A DNA stretch of 64,000 nt from Telopea speciosissima (GCF_018873765.1 NC_057916.1:24661001-24725000), one strand, 5' to 3'. Counted from the stretch's first letter, positions 22,801 to 31,932 are shown. A program made the numbers and translations. The notes: generated by a model not told the origin, from the letters alone.

Positions 22801-25588
22801 ACAAAAACTACAATTTCTCGACCGAGATCTCGCCGAGATCTCGAGATCTCGCCGAGATCTCGGTGATATCTCGAAGGTGAAAATCATGGTTTTTTTAGTA
22901 CAAAAACCAAGATCTCGGAGATCTCGGCGAGATCTCGGTTGGGCCCAAAGATGCTAGTTAGTTGTATTTAGCCCAATTTTCACCCAAAACCATTTCCAAC
23001 ATAAGAGAGAGCAGAACAAGTTCTTAGGCTCTAAACCAAGGGGAAAACCTCTCCTTCAAATTTCTTCTTCTTTCTTTCGATTGTTGGATGGAATGCACTT
23101 GTTTAGAGTTAGATTGAAGTGCCAAAGTGAAGATTCAAGTGCCAATTTGGAGCATCATCACCTATTTGCAAGATTTCAAAGGTGTTTTGGAAGCAAAGAA
23201 ACACTCACATCTGTCATATGCTCGGGAGGAGGACAACAAGATATGAACACCATGCTTACAAGTTTCGAAGCCGATATAAGGATGAATTTCTTGTTCAATC
23301 TCATTTTATGTAACAAATTAAGTGAACATTGATGTAATGTACATTTATTTGAATGTTTTGATTGCTAATTTGCTATGTTTTACTAAATTATATATAGATT
23401 ATGTTGTTTTAGACTTTTAGTACGACTGCCGCCTACCAACCTATGGTCCAAAGTGAAACTCATATTTGGACTTGTTTTTGGAAATCTGGGCATGCCATTG
23501 TGTTTAAATGGCCCGAAATATTGGATACCAAGTTTTGACCCAAAATATGTGTACAACCCACCGAGTTGGGGTCCGAGTCAAAAAAAAAAATTGCACCAAC
23601 TCGCCGAGATCTCGGCGAGATCTCGGCTCGACTCGGTTCGGCCTAGCCGAGATGCCACCGAGACCCGAGTTCTCGAACCTTGGGCTAGCTTGCTTGCCGC
23701 TTAAGGCGCGTTGCGTGGCCGGCCTCTCCTCATGGTTTGAGATATCCCCCTTGACCTCCCTTCCCCAAATCTTTGCTTTAATGCTCCTTCTATTCCAACT
23801 GGCATAGCAAACTAAAAACCAGTCGGAAGGCTTCCGAACTGTTAAGCAAGCCATTATTAGCCTTAACGAATAATTGGATCTTCTTTGGGTGGAGGAAAGT
23901 GCCCCCCCCCCCCCACTCTTGATGTAGATGAATTGATGGGCGGTTTCCTCAGCTAAAATAACCCCTTCTTTCGTTCGATTGCCTCAGCCACTGATACAGA
24001 TGTTGGCTACTCATAGACATTCTCATATCATACAGAATCTACTGGAAAGCACTAGTTACTTCATATGTCTACCATATTACTTGGAAGAGGGTACACAAGA
24101 GACACTAGTCTGACAATAAACAGTATTATGTATGAACCACATAGAAATGAAAATCTCTTATGGATAACATTTGCTTTAAAATCACAAACCCTAAATTTTG
24201 CATTGTAAAAAGCTAAGGGAAGATATGTATTGGTGCTCCCAAAAAAAATGAAAAAACAGGAAAATGTATTAACCAAAACAATGAAAAAGTAAACTAAGAC
24301 AACAACTCAGCCTTATCCCAACTAAATGGGGTCAGCTACATGGATCCTTGCAAAGACAGAGACTAAAAAATAATAAAGGGAAAGAGCACAAGAACATCTG
24401 CAGAAAACACAATAAAAGCCACCTAAAAGGAGTCGGCAACATGTATCAAGGTCCTCCAAACATCTCTATTCAAGGCATGCCCACCCATTCAACCAGTAAT
24501 AACAAGCAGTATTCAATTATAAAAGGTTTTGTAAACTAATAACAAGCAGTAAATCAAACATAAAGATGGGGTGCATGCCCACCCATTCAACAATGGAATC
24601 AATAGAACAGTTATATTCTGGCACTCCACCCATGAAACAAAATTACAACTGATAAAAAGACTGTACGTAACCTACCATAACAAGTTAACTAAAAAAATGA
24701 TGATGCTTTTACCTTGCTGTAAAGGTCTTGTACATCTGTTGAGCTCCATAGTAGTTACCATCATCTACAATTTTCTCCAACTTCTCTTGGGTCTGTATTT
24801 TTTAACAACAAAAATAGTGCTATCAAATTAGAATCTAGAAGTGCCCAATAACAAACTGTCCTGTCGATTTCCTGATTAACTCAATGATGCCTACTAAGAC
24901 CCATGGAAAAAAAAAAAACCCATAAAGAATAAAAATTTGAAATCTCTAGACGCTCAGACATAAACACGATGGCTCTCTTGATTCTAGTAACAAGACTAAT
25001 AAGACCAGATTTTGCATAGCACTTGACGGATAGAGAGGGAAAACGTTAATAAATAAACGATAAATAATGGCAAATAAAGTGAGATTTATTCAATTCGGCC
25101 GGTTGTGACAGAGAAAAAAAACAAAATTTGTAGTTATATTTAAAACGAATTCGCAACATTTCATTTTGGAAATTTAATTCCTAATGGCGCAAAGTTGTAC
25201 TCGATAAAGCAAATAAGCTAAAATGTCACCAAATTTAACCTGATTCGTTCTCTTCGTGCTTTAATTTTGCAAAGGAAAATATGAAATTTCCTGGCGATGC
25301 AAAATTTATCAATTGATCTCTTTGACATTCATGGTTCGATATCTCCCCCTTATCGGAGCTAAAGTTCATACTTTTTACCACAAGTTCGTGAATCAAGAAT
25401 GAAGAATGTTATGCAAACAATCGATAAACATATCAATTGATACAATTTCACAACGGAAATCAAACCCATTGCAATCATCAAACTATCTAATCAAGCAGCT
25501 AACACGAAATAATAACTTCAAAGTTTTAACTAATTCGAACCTCCTGTGCCGGAGGCAATACTCCTTTTTTGATCCTCTCTCTCGACAT
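4832..25588 (-). CDS. GET4: GET4 homologue, 5' part (exons 1-5)
   Basis: Partial gene on the minus strand, with exons 25541-25588, 24713-24792, 22360-22438, 21831-21912 and 4832-4991. All joins use GT-AG and reading phase is kept across all four (0, 2, 0, 1). They give about 149 N-terminal residues starting [16 protein letters not shown], with [32 protein letters not shown] and an acidic LEDDDD stretch, closely following plant GET4 (about 324 residues in Arabidopsis, recalled). GET4 proteins are alpha-helical repeat proteins that, with GET5/BAG6-type partners in fungi and animals, hand tail-anchored proteins to the ATPase GET3 for insertion into the ER. The last exon ends in phase 2 at a normal donor, so the gene continues past the left edge. 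Intron 4 (4992-21830) is about 16.8 kb and packed with transposons. No disabling change was seen. The start is the only ATG giving the conserved N-terminus. Confidence 0.88.
4992..6957. other. GET4 intron 4, gene-free part
   Basis: Intronic sequence without a recognised gene. The only element hint is an RTE-type 3' end near 5430-5487. Two open frames near 5583-5804 overlap each other in different frames and match no family I know. About 6240-6900 contains loosely repeated phrases about reading AACTTGAAGCTCTACAACT, which look like a degenerate internal repeat. Confidence 0.5.
5430..5487 (+). mobile_element. RTE LINE 3'-end fragment
   Basis: The words CCCAATTTAGTTGGGAT and AAGGCT match the 3' end of the RTE-type LINE at 56836-57868, which ends in the same phrase. 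Only the last few dozen bases are present, a short 5'-truncated remnant. Confidence 0.4.
6958..7101. mobile_element. Small TIR element (MITE), hAT-like
   Basis: A 144-bp piece with inverted ends, CATAGTTGTTTAGGCG on the left and a matching CAACAACTATG on the right. Its interior repeats GCCTAGGCG / TCGCCTAG motifs. The flanking 8-mers ATTGGAAT and ATTTTTAT agree at five of eight positions, so the target duplication is weak. CA...TG ends and an 8-bp spacing suggest hAT kinship. Confidence 0.45.
7394..7704 (+). repeat. 5' LTR of the copia element
   Basis: It begins TGTTAAAG and ends ...CTTAACT immediately before the primer-binding site. It contains a TTC microsatellite near 7615-7670 that accounts for most of the length difference from the 3' LTR. 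Confidence 0.9.
12782..13104 (+). repeat. 3' LTR of the copia element
   Basis: It begins TGTTAGAG after the polypurine tract and matches the 5' LTR throughout apart from a longer TTC microsatellite (about 13008-13070) and a handful of substitutions. The target duplication follows directly. Confidence 0.9.
13111..15682. other. GET4 intron 4, repeats without genes
   Basis: No gene was recognised. The stretch has a CA-rich low-complexity region (13130-13600), a dispersed repeat (13610-14352, also at 56115-56835 in the other orientation), and an LTR-like stretch around 15080-15460 with a TATATATAGG promoter-like word near 15293 but no partner LTR. Confidence 0.5.
13610..14352 (-). repeat. Dispersed repeat, copy 1
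   Basis: Read on the minus strand it matches 56115-56835. Shared landmarks include the phrases around CAATCAAACAAGCTGC, CACCTTGCGGTGTGAAG and GGCTCCTAGTTGGTCTCCTA. Identity is high at both ends and weaker in the middle. No protein or LTR structure was seen, so the class is unknown. Confidence 0.6.
15696..15817 (+). mobile_element. Au-like SINE, head-truncated
   Basis: A 122-bp body with the widespread plant SINE phrases GGAAACAGC, GTAAGGCTGCGTACAT and GGGAGCCTCGTGCACTGGGT. It is flanked by a perfect 13-bp duplication AAAGAGGAGAACA (15683-15695 and 15818-15830). The promoter B-box region is degenerate and the A box is missing, so this is a truncated retroposed copy inside the GET4 intron. Confidence 0.85.
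15831..17221. other. GET4 intron 4, no features seen
   Basis: AT-rich intron sequence. Around 15530-15590 and 16250-16410 there are repeated GTATCGTATC-type words that look like relics of one short repeat interrupted by other sequence. No gene or complete element was recognised. Confidence 0.45.
17222..17727 (+). repeat. 5' LTR of the PTB-carrying element
   Basis: It starts TGATGCAGGACAATC and ends CCCATTA, two bases before the primer site. It includes a TTTATATATGATG promoter-like word and C-rich microsatellites. Confidence 0.85.
18588..18912 (+). pseudogene. Captured PTB (RRM2) cDNA fragment
   Basis: The reading frame contains [52 protein letters not shown] and [12 protein letters not shown]. 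These follow the second RNA-recognition motif of the plant polypyrimidine-tract-binding protein homologue PTBP3 ([20 protein letters not shown]... in Arabidopsis, recalled). No intron is seen, which fits capture from a spliced mRNA by the surrounding LTR element. Only about 105 of roughly 430 residues are present, the RRM2 core is altered (for example IYDDCC for IYDGCC), and no host promoter is visible, so it is a gene fragment. An 843-base open frame (18546-19388) extends past it into unrelated sequence and the 3' LTR. Confidence 0.8.
19355..20657 (+). repeat. 3' LTR, split by a TIR transposon
   Basis: LTR sequence at 19355-19761 and 20569-20657 matches the 5' LTR; the break is filled by the TIR transposon at 19762-20560 and its target duplication. 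The order of events is therefore LTR element first, TIR transposon second. Confidence 0.85.
19762..20560. mobile_element. GAGATCTCG-rich TIR transposon, long copy 1
   Basis: A 799-bp element with ends CATAGTCTGAAATCTCG and, on the other strand, CATAGTCCGAAATCTTG. Flanking 8-mers CCTTTGAT (19754-19761) and CCTCTGAT (20561-20568) differ at one base. Both subterminal regions carry repeated GAGATCTCGG / GCCGAGA palindromes; the middle holds a pyrimidine-rich stretch and a conserved block around 20303-20450 (CGCCGCCTACCAAC...TTGTGTTTAAATGGCC) shared with the copy at 22717-23682. No transposase frame is present. CA...TG ends with an 8-bp duplication suggest a non-autonomous hAT element. Confidence 0.85.
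20783..21119 (-). mobile_element. TRIM (miniature LTR element)
   Basis: Two direct repeats of about 105 bases (20783-20887 and 21012-21119) flank only about 124 bases. Read on the minus strand the LTR begins TGTTGGGAATAATCCCAC and the upstream LTR is followed directly by the primer site TGGTATCAAAGC (21000-21011, minus). These are the hallmarks of the TRIM class; the LTR matches a widespread plant TRIM type I recall. Flanking 5-mers ATAAT and AGAAT differ at one base. No coding capacity is expected in this class. Confidence 0.85.
21218..21567. mobile_element. GAGATCTCG-rich TIR transposon, short copy
   Basis: A 350-bp element with left end CATAGTTCGAGAACTCG and right end (other strand) CAAGGTACTAAAACTCG. 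It is flanked by the perfect 8-bp duplication ATCTTGCT (21210-21217 and 21568-21575). The interior is dominated by CTCGGCGAGATCTCGG words, with a short unique centre (TTTTAACCCACCTACCACTT). It is nearly the same as the copy at 61432-61773. Confidence 0.9.
22523..22677 (+). repeat. 155-bp direct repeat, copy 1
   Basis: This matches 24053-24213 with roughly 90 percent identity by eye (shared ATATGTCTACCATATTACTT, CAAGAG-CACTAGTCTGACA). It lies in GET4 intron 2, about 40 bases to the left of a TIR transposon. Confidence 0.85.
22717..23682. mobile_element. GAGATCTCG-rich TIR transposon, long copy 2
   Basis: A 966-bp element with a perfect 17-bp terminal inverted repeat CAAGGTTCGAGAACTCG and a perfect 8-bp target duplication GGCTAGCT (22709-22716 and 23683-23690). 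Left and right subterminal regions hold tandem GAGATCTCG/CCGAGATCTCGG units. The middle contains a block shared with 19762-20560 (near 23425-23560) and a short open frame (23081-23332, 83 residues) that I do not recognise and that is not conserved in the other copy. No transposase. It sits in GET4 intron 2. Confidence 0.92.
24053..24213 (+). repeat. 155-bp direct repeat, copy 2
   Basis: Second copy of 22523-22677, same orientation, in GET4 intron 2. The TIR transposon and about 370 further bases separate the two copies. Confidence 0.85.
24299..24360 (-). mobile_element. RTE LINE 3'-end fragment
   Basis: On the minus strand it reads ATCCATGTAGCTGACCCC, then ATTTAGTTGGGATAAGGC and TGAGTTGTTGT, the 3' end of the RTE element at 56836-57868. 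Only the terminal part is present. Confidence 0.6.
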
Positions 25589-26077
25589 GATCCCCTCTAG
25601 GTCTAACAGATTTCGCCGGAGACCGTTCCGAAAAGCGCACTTTCGGGTTTTATTCCTGCATTTGCATACAGAACCGACCGTCTACGATCTTTACGTATTT
25701 TGTACCTTACCCAATTTAAGAATTTATATGTAGCAGACAGATCCGAATTTGACCCGAAGGTAATGTCATCCTCTTTTTTATTTTTTTTTGGGTAAAAACA
25801 ATGTCATCCGCTCCCATTCACTAAAACCATGCAACGGCAGTTCGGGATGGAGATGTCGACACGTGGCATCTCGGACTATGCCAAGTTCAATAAGACATGA
25901 AAAGACACAACAAAAATCAATCAACTCGAATCGTTGGATGTCTGAACTGCCATGTGTCAAAATCTCCACCCTGAACTGTCGCACTGCACGCTTAGGGAGT
26001 TGGAGAGTATTAAAATCTATGTTTAGAATCCAATAAAAGAAAAGGAACAGACATAAAAAAAAAAAACGAAAATCATT
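25589..26077 (-). promoter_or_regulatory. GET4 upstream region
   Basis: About 490 bases between the GET4 start codon and the first MITE to its right. This should hold the leader and core promoter of GET4 on the minus strand. No convincing TATA box was seen close to the start; the stretch is locally GC-richer around 25600-25720. No gene was seen on the plus strand. Confidence 0.4.
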
Positions 26078-26086
26078 ATAAATAAA

Positions 26087-26240
26087 GGGCATGAGATTGC
26101 TACTTGGTCGCATGGTCTCTACACCAGCGTCTAGGCCAATGGGGAAGCACATCATGGTATCCACTCAGGGGGCAAGGGTGTCATTTTACAGTGCCATGTG
26201 AGAGGGTGTAGAAGAGACCACCAAGGAAGGATATTTTCCC
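26087..26240. mobile_element. GGG...CCC MITE (Mutator-like), copy 1
   Basis: A 154-bp element starting GGGCATGAGATTGCTACTTGG and ending ATATTTTCCC, flanked by ATAAATAAA / ATAAATTGA (seven of nine match). Its 5' arm resembles the copy at 38422-38612. A 9-bp AT-rich target site and GGG/CCC ends indicate a Mutator-type MITE. Confidence 0.65.
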
Positions 26241-26389
26241 ATAAATTGATAATTGGTTAATGCATTTTTTTCTCTTCAATGACATCTTTTTTTTCTTTTC
26301 TTAATTTCCAAACATCGCCTAAAGGAAATTGCTTTTTTTTTATAAAGAAAAGAAAAAAATATATTACAAAGAAGAAATAATTTATTTAT

Positions 26390-28047
26390 TTTTTTGGTAG
26401 AAAATGAACTATATATTCGAAGAGCGTGAAAAACGCATGGTATCCGAGTTACATAAGTCAGATAGTCCGACACGCAACGGACCTTGCCCTCTGTGCCAGG
26501 GAGTTAGCCACGCTGTTAATCTCCCTGGGAATGTAAGAAAAAGTGCAAGATAAGGGGTATGTAGATAAGAGTTTGATGTCCTGAATAAGAGCCAAGACCG
26601 CTATGATGGTAGTTAGAGGGGATTTGTCCTTAAGAAGGGACACCAGCACTTGATTATCACTCTCAACTAGAAGATGATCAAAGCCTTCAGCAATTCCCTG
26701 TAGAAGTCCAGCCCGCATTGCCAAAGCTTCTCCTTGAAGAATGGTGTTGAACTTAATTGGCTCTGAGCACATGAAGAGAGGATCCCCCAAATTGTCCCTA
26801 AAGACAAAACCAATGCCACAAGTCTCATCAGTCAACGAAGCATCAGTGTTTAGTTTCTGCATGTGTTCAGGAGGAGGAGTCCAATATGCATTGTCTCTGT
26901 TAATCCTCAGCTGCTGAGTCTCAGTAGTGACCCTCTTGGAATGAAGAACGGAGAACTCCTGAAATTCCTTATTCGCAGAGAGAATAACAGCCTTGGGGGA
27001 GGCCAACTGTCCGTTAAAGACCAAATTATTGCGGGCCTTCCATAGGTTCCAACAAATAAAGGAGGACAACCCTATAACTTCTTTGGTAGGCTGAAAGGTA
27101 ACAGGGGAAATGGAGCTCTAGCTGCTAATAACTTGGGTGAGGACTGGGTTTTGAAGAGGAGGAATGTAAGTAAGCTGGGAACCATACCAAGTCGCCTTAG
27201 CAAAAGGGCAGTCGAGGATAATGTGGTCTATTGTTTCCTCGGCTGCTCCACATCTCAGGCATTATGGGTTTACCTTGCAATGTCGCCTAATGAGAGCTGC
27301 ACCAATTGCAATACCATTAGCACAGGCCCTCCATAAGAAACTTCTAACCTTAGGAAGAGAATAAGAATTCCATATAGATCTCCAAACACACTTAGGGACC
27401 TTGCTGAGCGATCCAGTAGTGGAAGAGGAGGGGAGGGTAGCACGTTTAAGCTCCTGCTGATTGCAGAGAAAATGGTAACAAGATTTTGCCGTGTAAATTC
27501 CATTCCTAGATCCACTTCACACCTGATAATCCTAGAAGGAAAGAGACTGAGTTGAATGTTCAGGATCGCCTGTCTGTCAATAGGATGGAATAGAGAGGTA
27601 ATCAGTTCCAAGTTCCAAGATCTGTTAGCCTCATCAATTAGCTCTGAAACAAATACCACTCGATGCTCACCATAATCAGGAATTTGAAGCCGAAGGGAGG
27701 GAGAGGAGGGGAGCCAAGCATCCTCCCAAATCCCGATGTTCTTTCCATCCCCCACCATCCAAACTAGACTGTCCAACAAAACCTTACGCCCCTCGATCAC
27801 ACTACGCTAGGCCCATGAAGGGGAAGATCCAAGACGAGCTTCCAGGATAGAAGAAGTTGGGTAGTACAGCTGTTTCAAAATAGTAACCCAGAAAGAGGAA
27901 GGATACTTCCACAAGCGCCAAGCCAGTTTGCCGATAAGAGCTTTATTATGAATTGAAGGATCCTGAAACCCAATACCTCCATTCTCTTTAGATTTGCACA
28001 AACGATTCCAAGATATCCAGCTGATCTTATGAGAGTCTTCAGTAAAA
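26390..28047 (-). mobile_element. L1-type LINE remnant (ORF2 C-terminus)
   Basis: Minus-strand remains of a plant L1-like ORF2. From right to left: the tail of the reverse transcriptase (KENGGIGFQDPSIHNKALIG), the linker region (WMVGDGKNIGIWEDAWLP), a zf-RVT-type domain (cysteine-rich, near 27.2 kb) and a C-terminal RNase H-like domain (KLNTDASLTDETCGIGFVFR...VESDNQVLVSLL...YIPREINSVANSLAQ; 26458-27069). It is 5'-truncated near 28047 and has several frame changes and stops (the main frames are 27807-28001, 27270-27800 and 26458-27069). The 3' end near 26390 runs into AT-rich sequence. No target duplication was identified. Confidence 0.88.
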
Positions 28048-28341
28048 AACTAACTATTTGTTTGCTATTACATACTTTAAAAGTAGAAATCTTAAAGTTT
28101 TGGGTTACTCTTGCTACATCCAGGAATAAAGTTAAACAGTTCCAAGGTATTTTAACATGGTCCGGAGAACTAAGGTAGAGCTATAAAAAAGCAAAATCCC
28201 AATCAGATAAGCCTAGTTGTGGGTTTGAAATGCATGCATAAAGTAAAACAAGGCAATAAACATCAATAGTATGAATAGTGTGCCTCGCCCCAATGATAGG
28301 CGGAAATTCTGGCCCTGTATATTTTAAGAATGCCTTTTTTT

Positions 28342-28566
28342 TATTTATAACAAGGGGTATCCGCACACATTGGCGCGTGGCCCGACTAATCCCCCCGACA
28401 ATAGGTTGACCAACCGCGCCTATGGCTACACTAATCTTCTCTCACAACGGCCACTGGCTTGAGACTAAGGGATGGCTAGCCTAAGGAGGTGAAGATAGTG
28501 GGATTCGAACTTAGGACGTTCGAGTTTATAGCTCGCCCAGCTCGCCATTACGCCAACACCCCTTGG
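28342..28566 (-). mobile_element. tRNA-derived SINE
   Basis: On the minus strand it begins GGGGTGTTGGCGTAATGG, with a good RNA polymerase III A box (TGGCGTAATGG) and B box (GTTCGAATCCC, near 28510), and ends before an A-rich tail (complement at 28328-28341). The length of about 220 bases fits plant SINEs. No clear target duplication was seen. Confidence 0.8.
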
Positions 28567-29652
28567 GTTGGAACATTTCAAAATTAATAATCAGATGCAT
28601 TTGTAAATTATTTACACAATAATTGAAATTACATGAAATTAATTTTGATTTCTTTTTTTATTTAAAATCCTCAAACTTTATCTTAATATTTTTATATTTA
28701 TAACACTTTTACATGTAGCATTAAAAACCATCTTTCTTTTTTTTTTTTTTAATTGTTGAGATTCCTAATGTTATAGCAACGTTCGAAAATTATTGGGGTG
28801 TTTGGGCACAAAGTGTTAATCTAGACTAAAACTTAAGAGAAAAAGAACGCTGCTTGGTCATTTGGTTGTTGCGTCTAGACACAAGAGTGTGCAAAAAGAC
28901 CATTCAACCTCAGTGGAATCGAAAATCCCACCCAAATCAATACCTCTTTGTGTACTCTCATTGGCCCCCATGCTGTTGAAGGGGCTACACGACCAAATTA
29001 TATAGACCTTTTGCATCTTTTGGATGATAGTGTGATACGGCAATTGGAAGAATGTGATTAATCATTGTGTTTTGATTTATTCAAACATTTGATTTGTATC
29101 ATAAATGTTCATTTAACATTCTAAATCATCATAATCACAATGGTATAGTATCATCTAGGATTTAAACAAAAAAAAAACTAACTATTATATGCTTTAAAAA
29201 AATTTAGTTAGAACGATGAAGTGTTTTTTTGGGTAGAACTAATGATGAAGTTTAATATTGTAGACTTTGTAACCTATTTATTTTGATCGTGGCCATTCGT
29301 ATAGTATTTTAAATAATAGAAAAGATGATGGTATATTTTGATCAAACATAAGATCATCATAAGCATCTTAAAGATTCTAACCAAAAGGCTACCACTAAAC
29401 CTCAGTTTTTTCTACCAAAACAAAAACCGCAGTTTATAAATTTCCAGCATTTGATTTTGATCATGTCCTTAAATTTAGCAATCAAGTTTTTATAAACATG
29501 ATGGTATTGTTTGATATTTGATTAGATTATTAGAAAACATCTAATCATGCAGTCAATGTTTCAATCATGTAAGAAACGGTCAAATTAATTAATGATCATA
29601 ACCATTGGTCTAGTGTTTCCCCCCCTCCCAAAATTTTTTTTTGATCTAGTGG
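28567..29652. other. Intergenic, AT-rich, nothing recognised
   Basis: AT-rich sequence with runs of A and T and loosely repeated TTTGATCAT-type words (29100-29560). No gene, RNA or complete element was recognised. Confidence 0.5.
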
Positions 29653-29790
29653 AGGTGTAGTGGGAGTGCAAGGAATGTTCACGTACGTGAGTGTACATGA
29701 ACAACTCACAATCGTTCAGATAGAATCTATTATGTGGAAATGATCCATTTGAATGATTGTGAGTCATTCCCGTACGTGAACATTCACCCC
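29653..29790. mobile_element. Foldback MITE
   Basis: An inverted repeat: GAATGTTCACGTACG with GAACAACTCACAATCGTTCA on the left faces the complementary TGAATGATTGTGAGT...CGTACGTGAACATTC on the right around a short loop near 29735. Flanks share TCTAGTGG. The exact ends are uncertain. Confidence 0.6.
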
Positions 29791-30035
29791 CCTTGTCTAG
29801 TGGTTGATATAATTGAAAATACTAAATGAAGTGCCATGATTCAACTCAAAGATTAAACAAAAATGTAAATGTGATGGTTGAAAAGTACCTTGAAATTTGT
29901 GTATTTTAAAAGATAAAGAATTTTGAGATAATTTGGTCATGTACTTATATAGGGGTATTTTGCTGGAAATATATTTCATGTTTCACTTAACCAACGGTAT
30001 TCAGGTTGCAACAATCCGACATTAAGTTCAATCCC

Positions 30036-30233
30036 AAGGATGTAACTTAGTTGGCAAGTGTGTGTGTCTAAATCAACATGCGTCTTGAGTTCGCTAGTCC
30101 CACGGGTTTTATGGTTCTCATAGAATCGTTGTTTACCTGATGCGTATGTGTAGGGGTGTTTGGATGTACCTGGGGGACTAGTCGGGTTGAAGGTCCATAC
30201 ATCCTCTTTACCAAAAAAAAAAAAAACAAAAAC
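30036..30233 (+). mobile_element. tRNA-derived SINE
   Basis: Contains an A-box-like TAACTTAGTTGG near 30047, a B-box-like GAGTTCGCTAGTCCC near 30087, and ends in a run of 14 As. Flanks AAGTTCAAT and AAGTTTCAAT could be the target duplication. Confidence 0.65.
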
Positions 30234-30301
30234 TCCAACACCAAGTTTCAATTGTTAGGTAACCATTAACAAAGGTACCCTTAACTTCAGGACCTCAAGT
30301 G

Positions 30302-30460
30302 GAATCGTTATCCTCTCCTGTTACAGCACGGTGCAGTAGCGCACCGTGCGGCGCTGCAGAGATCATGTGGTACAACGGGCCCCACATGGTGCACATGGCC
30401 TCTGCAACCATCGCACGATGCATTACAGCATCGTGCTGTAACAGGAGAGGATAAAAATTC
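30302..30460. mobile_element. Mutator-like MITE with long inverted ends
   Basis: A 159-bp foldback element. The ends read GAATCGTTATCCTCTCCTGT and, on the other strand, GAATTTTTATCCTCTCCTGT, continuing with TACAGCACG. It is flanked by ACCTCAAGTG on both sides (30292-30301 and 30461-30470), a 9-10 bp duplication. The interior is GC-rich, unlike the flanks. Confidence 0.85.
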
Positions 30461-31072
30461 ACCTCAAGTGTAGTCTCCCTCTCTCTCTCTCTCCAAACCC
30501 CCCCCCCCTTAAAAAAAAAAAGAAGTCCTGATTTGTAATACTTTGCTTTCATGGAAATTGTGATGTTAAATCCCAATCTTGATACAAAAATAATCCGTTA
30601 ATCAGTAATTTTTTCGGGATTAACTAATCATTAACAATTTATATGATTAGAATTCAATTCCAACGATGGTAATGTATAAGGAGTATACTCGAGTATTGAT
30701 TAATCTATGAAATTATGTAATGGTGGCACATTAAAACCTCTGATTCAAGACAGATATACAAAAAAATTCCCATTGGAGACGTGACCGGTATTCCTAACAG
30801 AACACGTGAGTTTAAGCAAAACTCCAAAAAGGGTGAAATGGTCATTTATTGTCTCTGAGTCAGGGTGCAGGGGTGGCGTACACTACATGACCAGGTGACA
30901 TCTTCTTTCCCCAAAAGAAGATCATAATAAGTTCAAATGAATTCGCAAGTCAAGAACCGAAGGAGCATGACGGGTCTTGCGTCTGTGATTTGTGTGTCTT
31001 TTATGGCGGGCCTGATGTTTTAAGCTGCTCTTTTGTTATTACTCTTTTTGTGTACATGATACTTCATATATA

Positions 31073-31206
31073 TAAATACTAACTTTTAGATAAGTGTAAA
31101 TAGTTTATTTTGGGTTCTCTAACAGTACTTTATTGTTCATGTAAATACTAACTTTTAGATAACTGTAAATAGTTTATTTTGGGTTCTCTAACCATACTTT
31201 ATTGTT
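31073..31206 (+). repeat. 69-bp tandem duplication
   Basis: Two adjacent copies (31073-31141 and 31142-31206) of a unit containing TACTAACTTTTAGATAA and TAGTTTATTTTGGGTTCTC, differing at only a few positions. Confidence 0.9.
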
Positions 31207-31256
31207 TGCTTTTTGTTAACTATTATTAACACGCCTCATAGAAGTCAAAAAATTAA

Positions 31257-31391
31257 GGGAGAATGTTCTCTGTGTTGGTGGTGCAGGCTGCGCCCAGACA
31301 CATGGGGTAGGAAAAATGACCATCCTACCCCCTTGAATGACAGGTCCATGTGTCTAGACGCAGGCTGCTGCGACAAGGAGAACATCAACCC
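31257..31391. mobile_element. GGG...CCC MITE (Mutator-like), copy 2
   Basis: A 135-bp element starting GGGAGAATGTTCTCTGTG and ending GGAGAACATCAACCC, with inner arms CAGACACATGG / CCATGTGTCTAG. Flanking 9-mers AAAAATTAA and AAAAATAAA differ at one base. Same family and length as 47911-48045. Confidence 0.8.
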
Positions 31392-31413
31392 AAAAATAAA
31401 GATATATTTTTTT

Positions 31414-31932
31414 TGGGTAAATTACATATGCCTCCCCTGTACTTTGTCCTAATTACACATTCCTCCCCTTGATTTCCCACCTTACATACGATTCCCCTAT
31501 AGTTTTCAAAAATTACTAATTCCTCCCGTCGTTAGCATCCGTCTAAGTGCCGACATGGCATAATTAGATTTTTATAATGCCCAAACTAACCCTTGGTCAT
31601 TGTGAGATGACCCATTTACCCTTTTGATAAAAACCAAAATAAGAAGGAAAAATTTGCCCTTTCTCCTCTCCCAACTTCATCTTCAACCTCGAACCTTGTA
31701 ATCGCAGCAACGATACCCCTACCAAAGGTGCTCGAGTATTTATGCTCACAAGTGACCATTGCCGCTCATTCAGATTGTTTCGGTTCTAAAACAAATTCCT
31801 TCCCAAACCGGTTTCTTTTTCTTTCTTTTACAATTATTAGAAGCCCTTCTCCATTCTTGTATTATAGGATTCAGTTTCTAGTTTTAAGTTTCGGGCAGCC
31901 AGCCCCCATTCTTGTATTTGTGGCTTGTTAAC

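Noticed and set aside
22533-22880. Arginine/glutamate-rich open frames over the GAGATCTCG elements
   Set aside because: The peptides (for example ISRVSRF) are translations of the repeated palindromes in several frames and are not conserved between copies.
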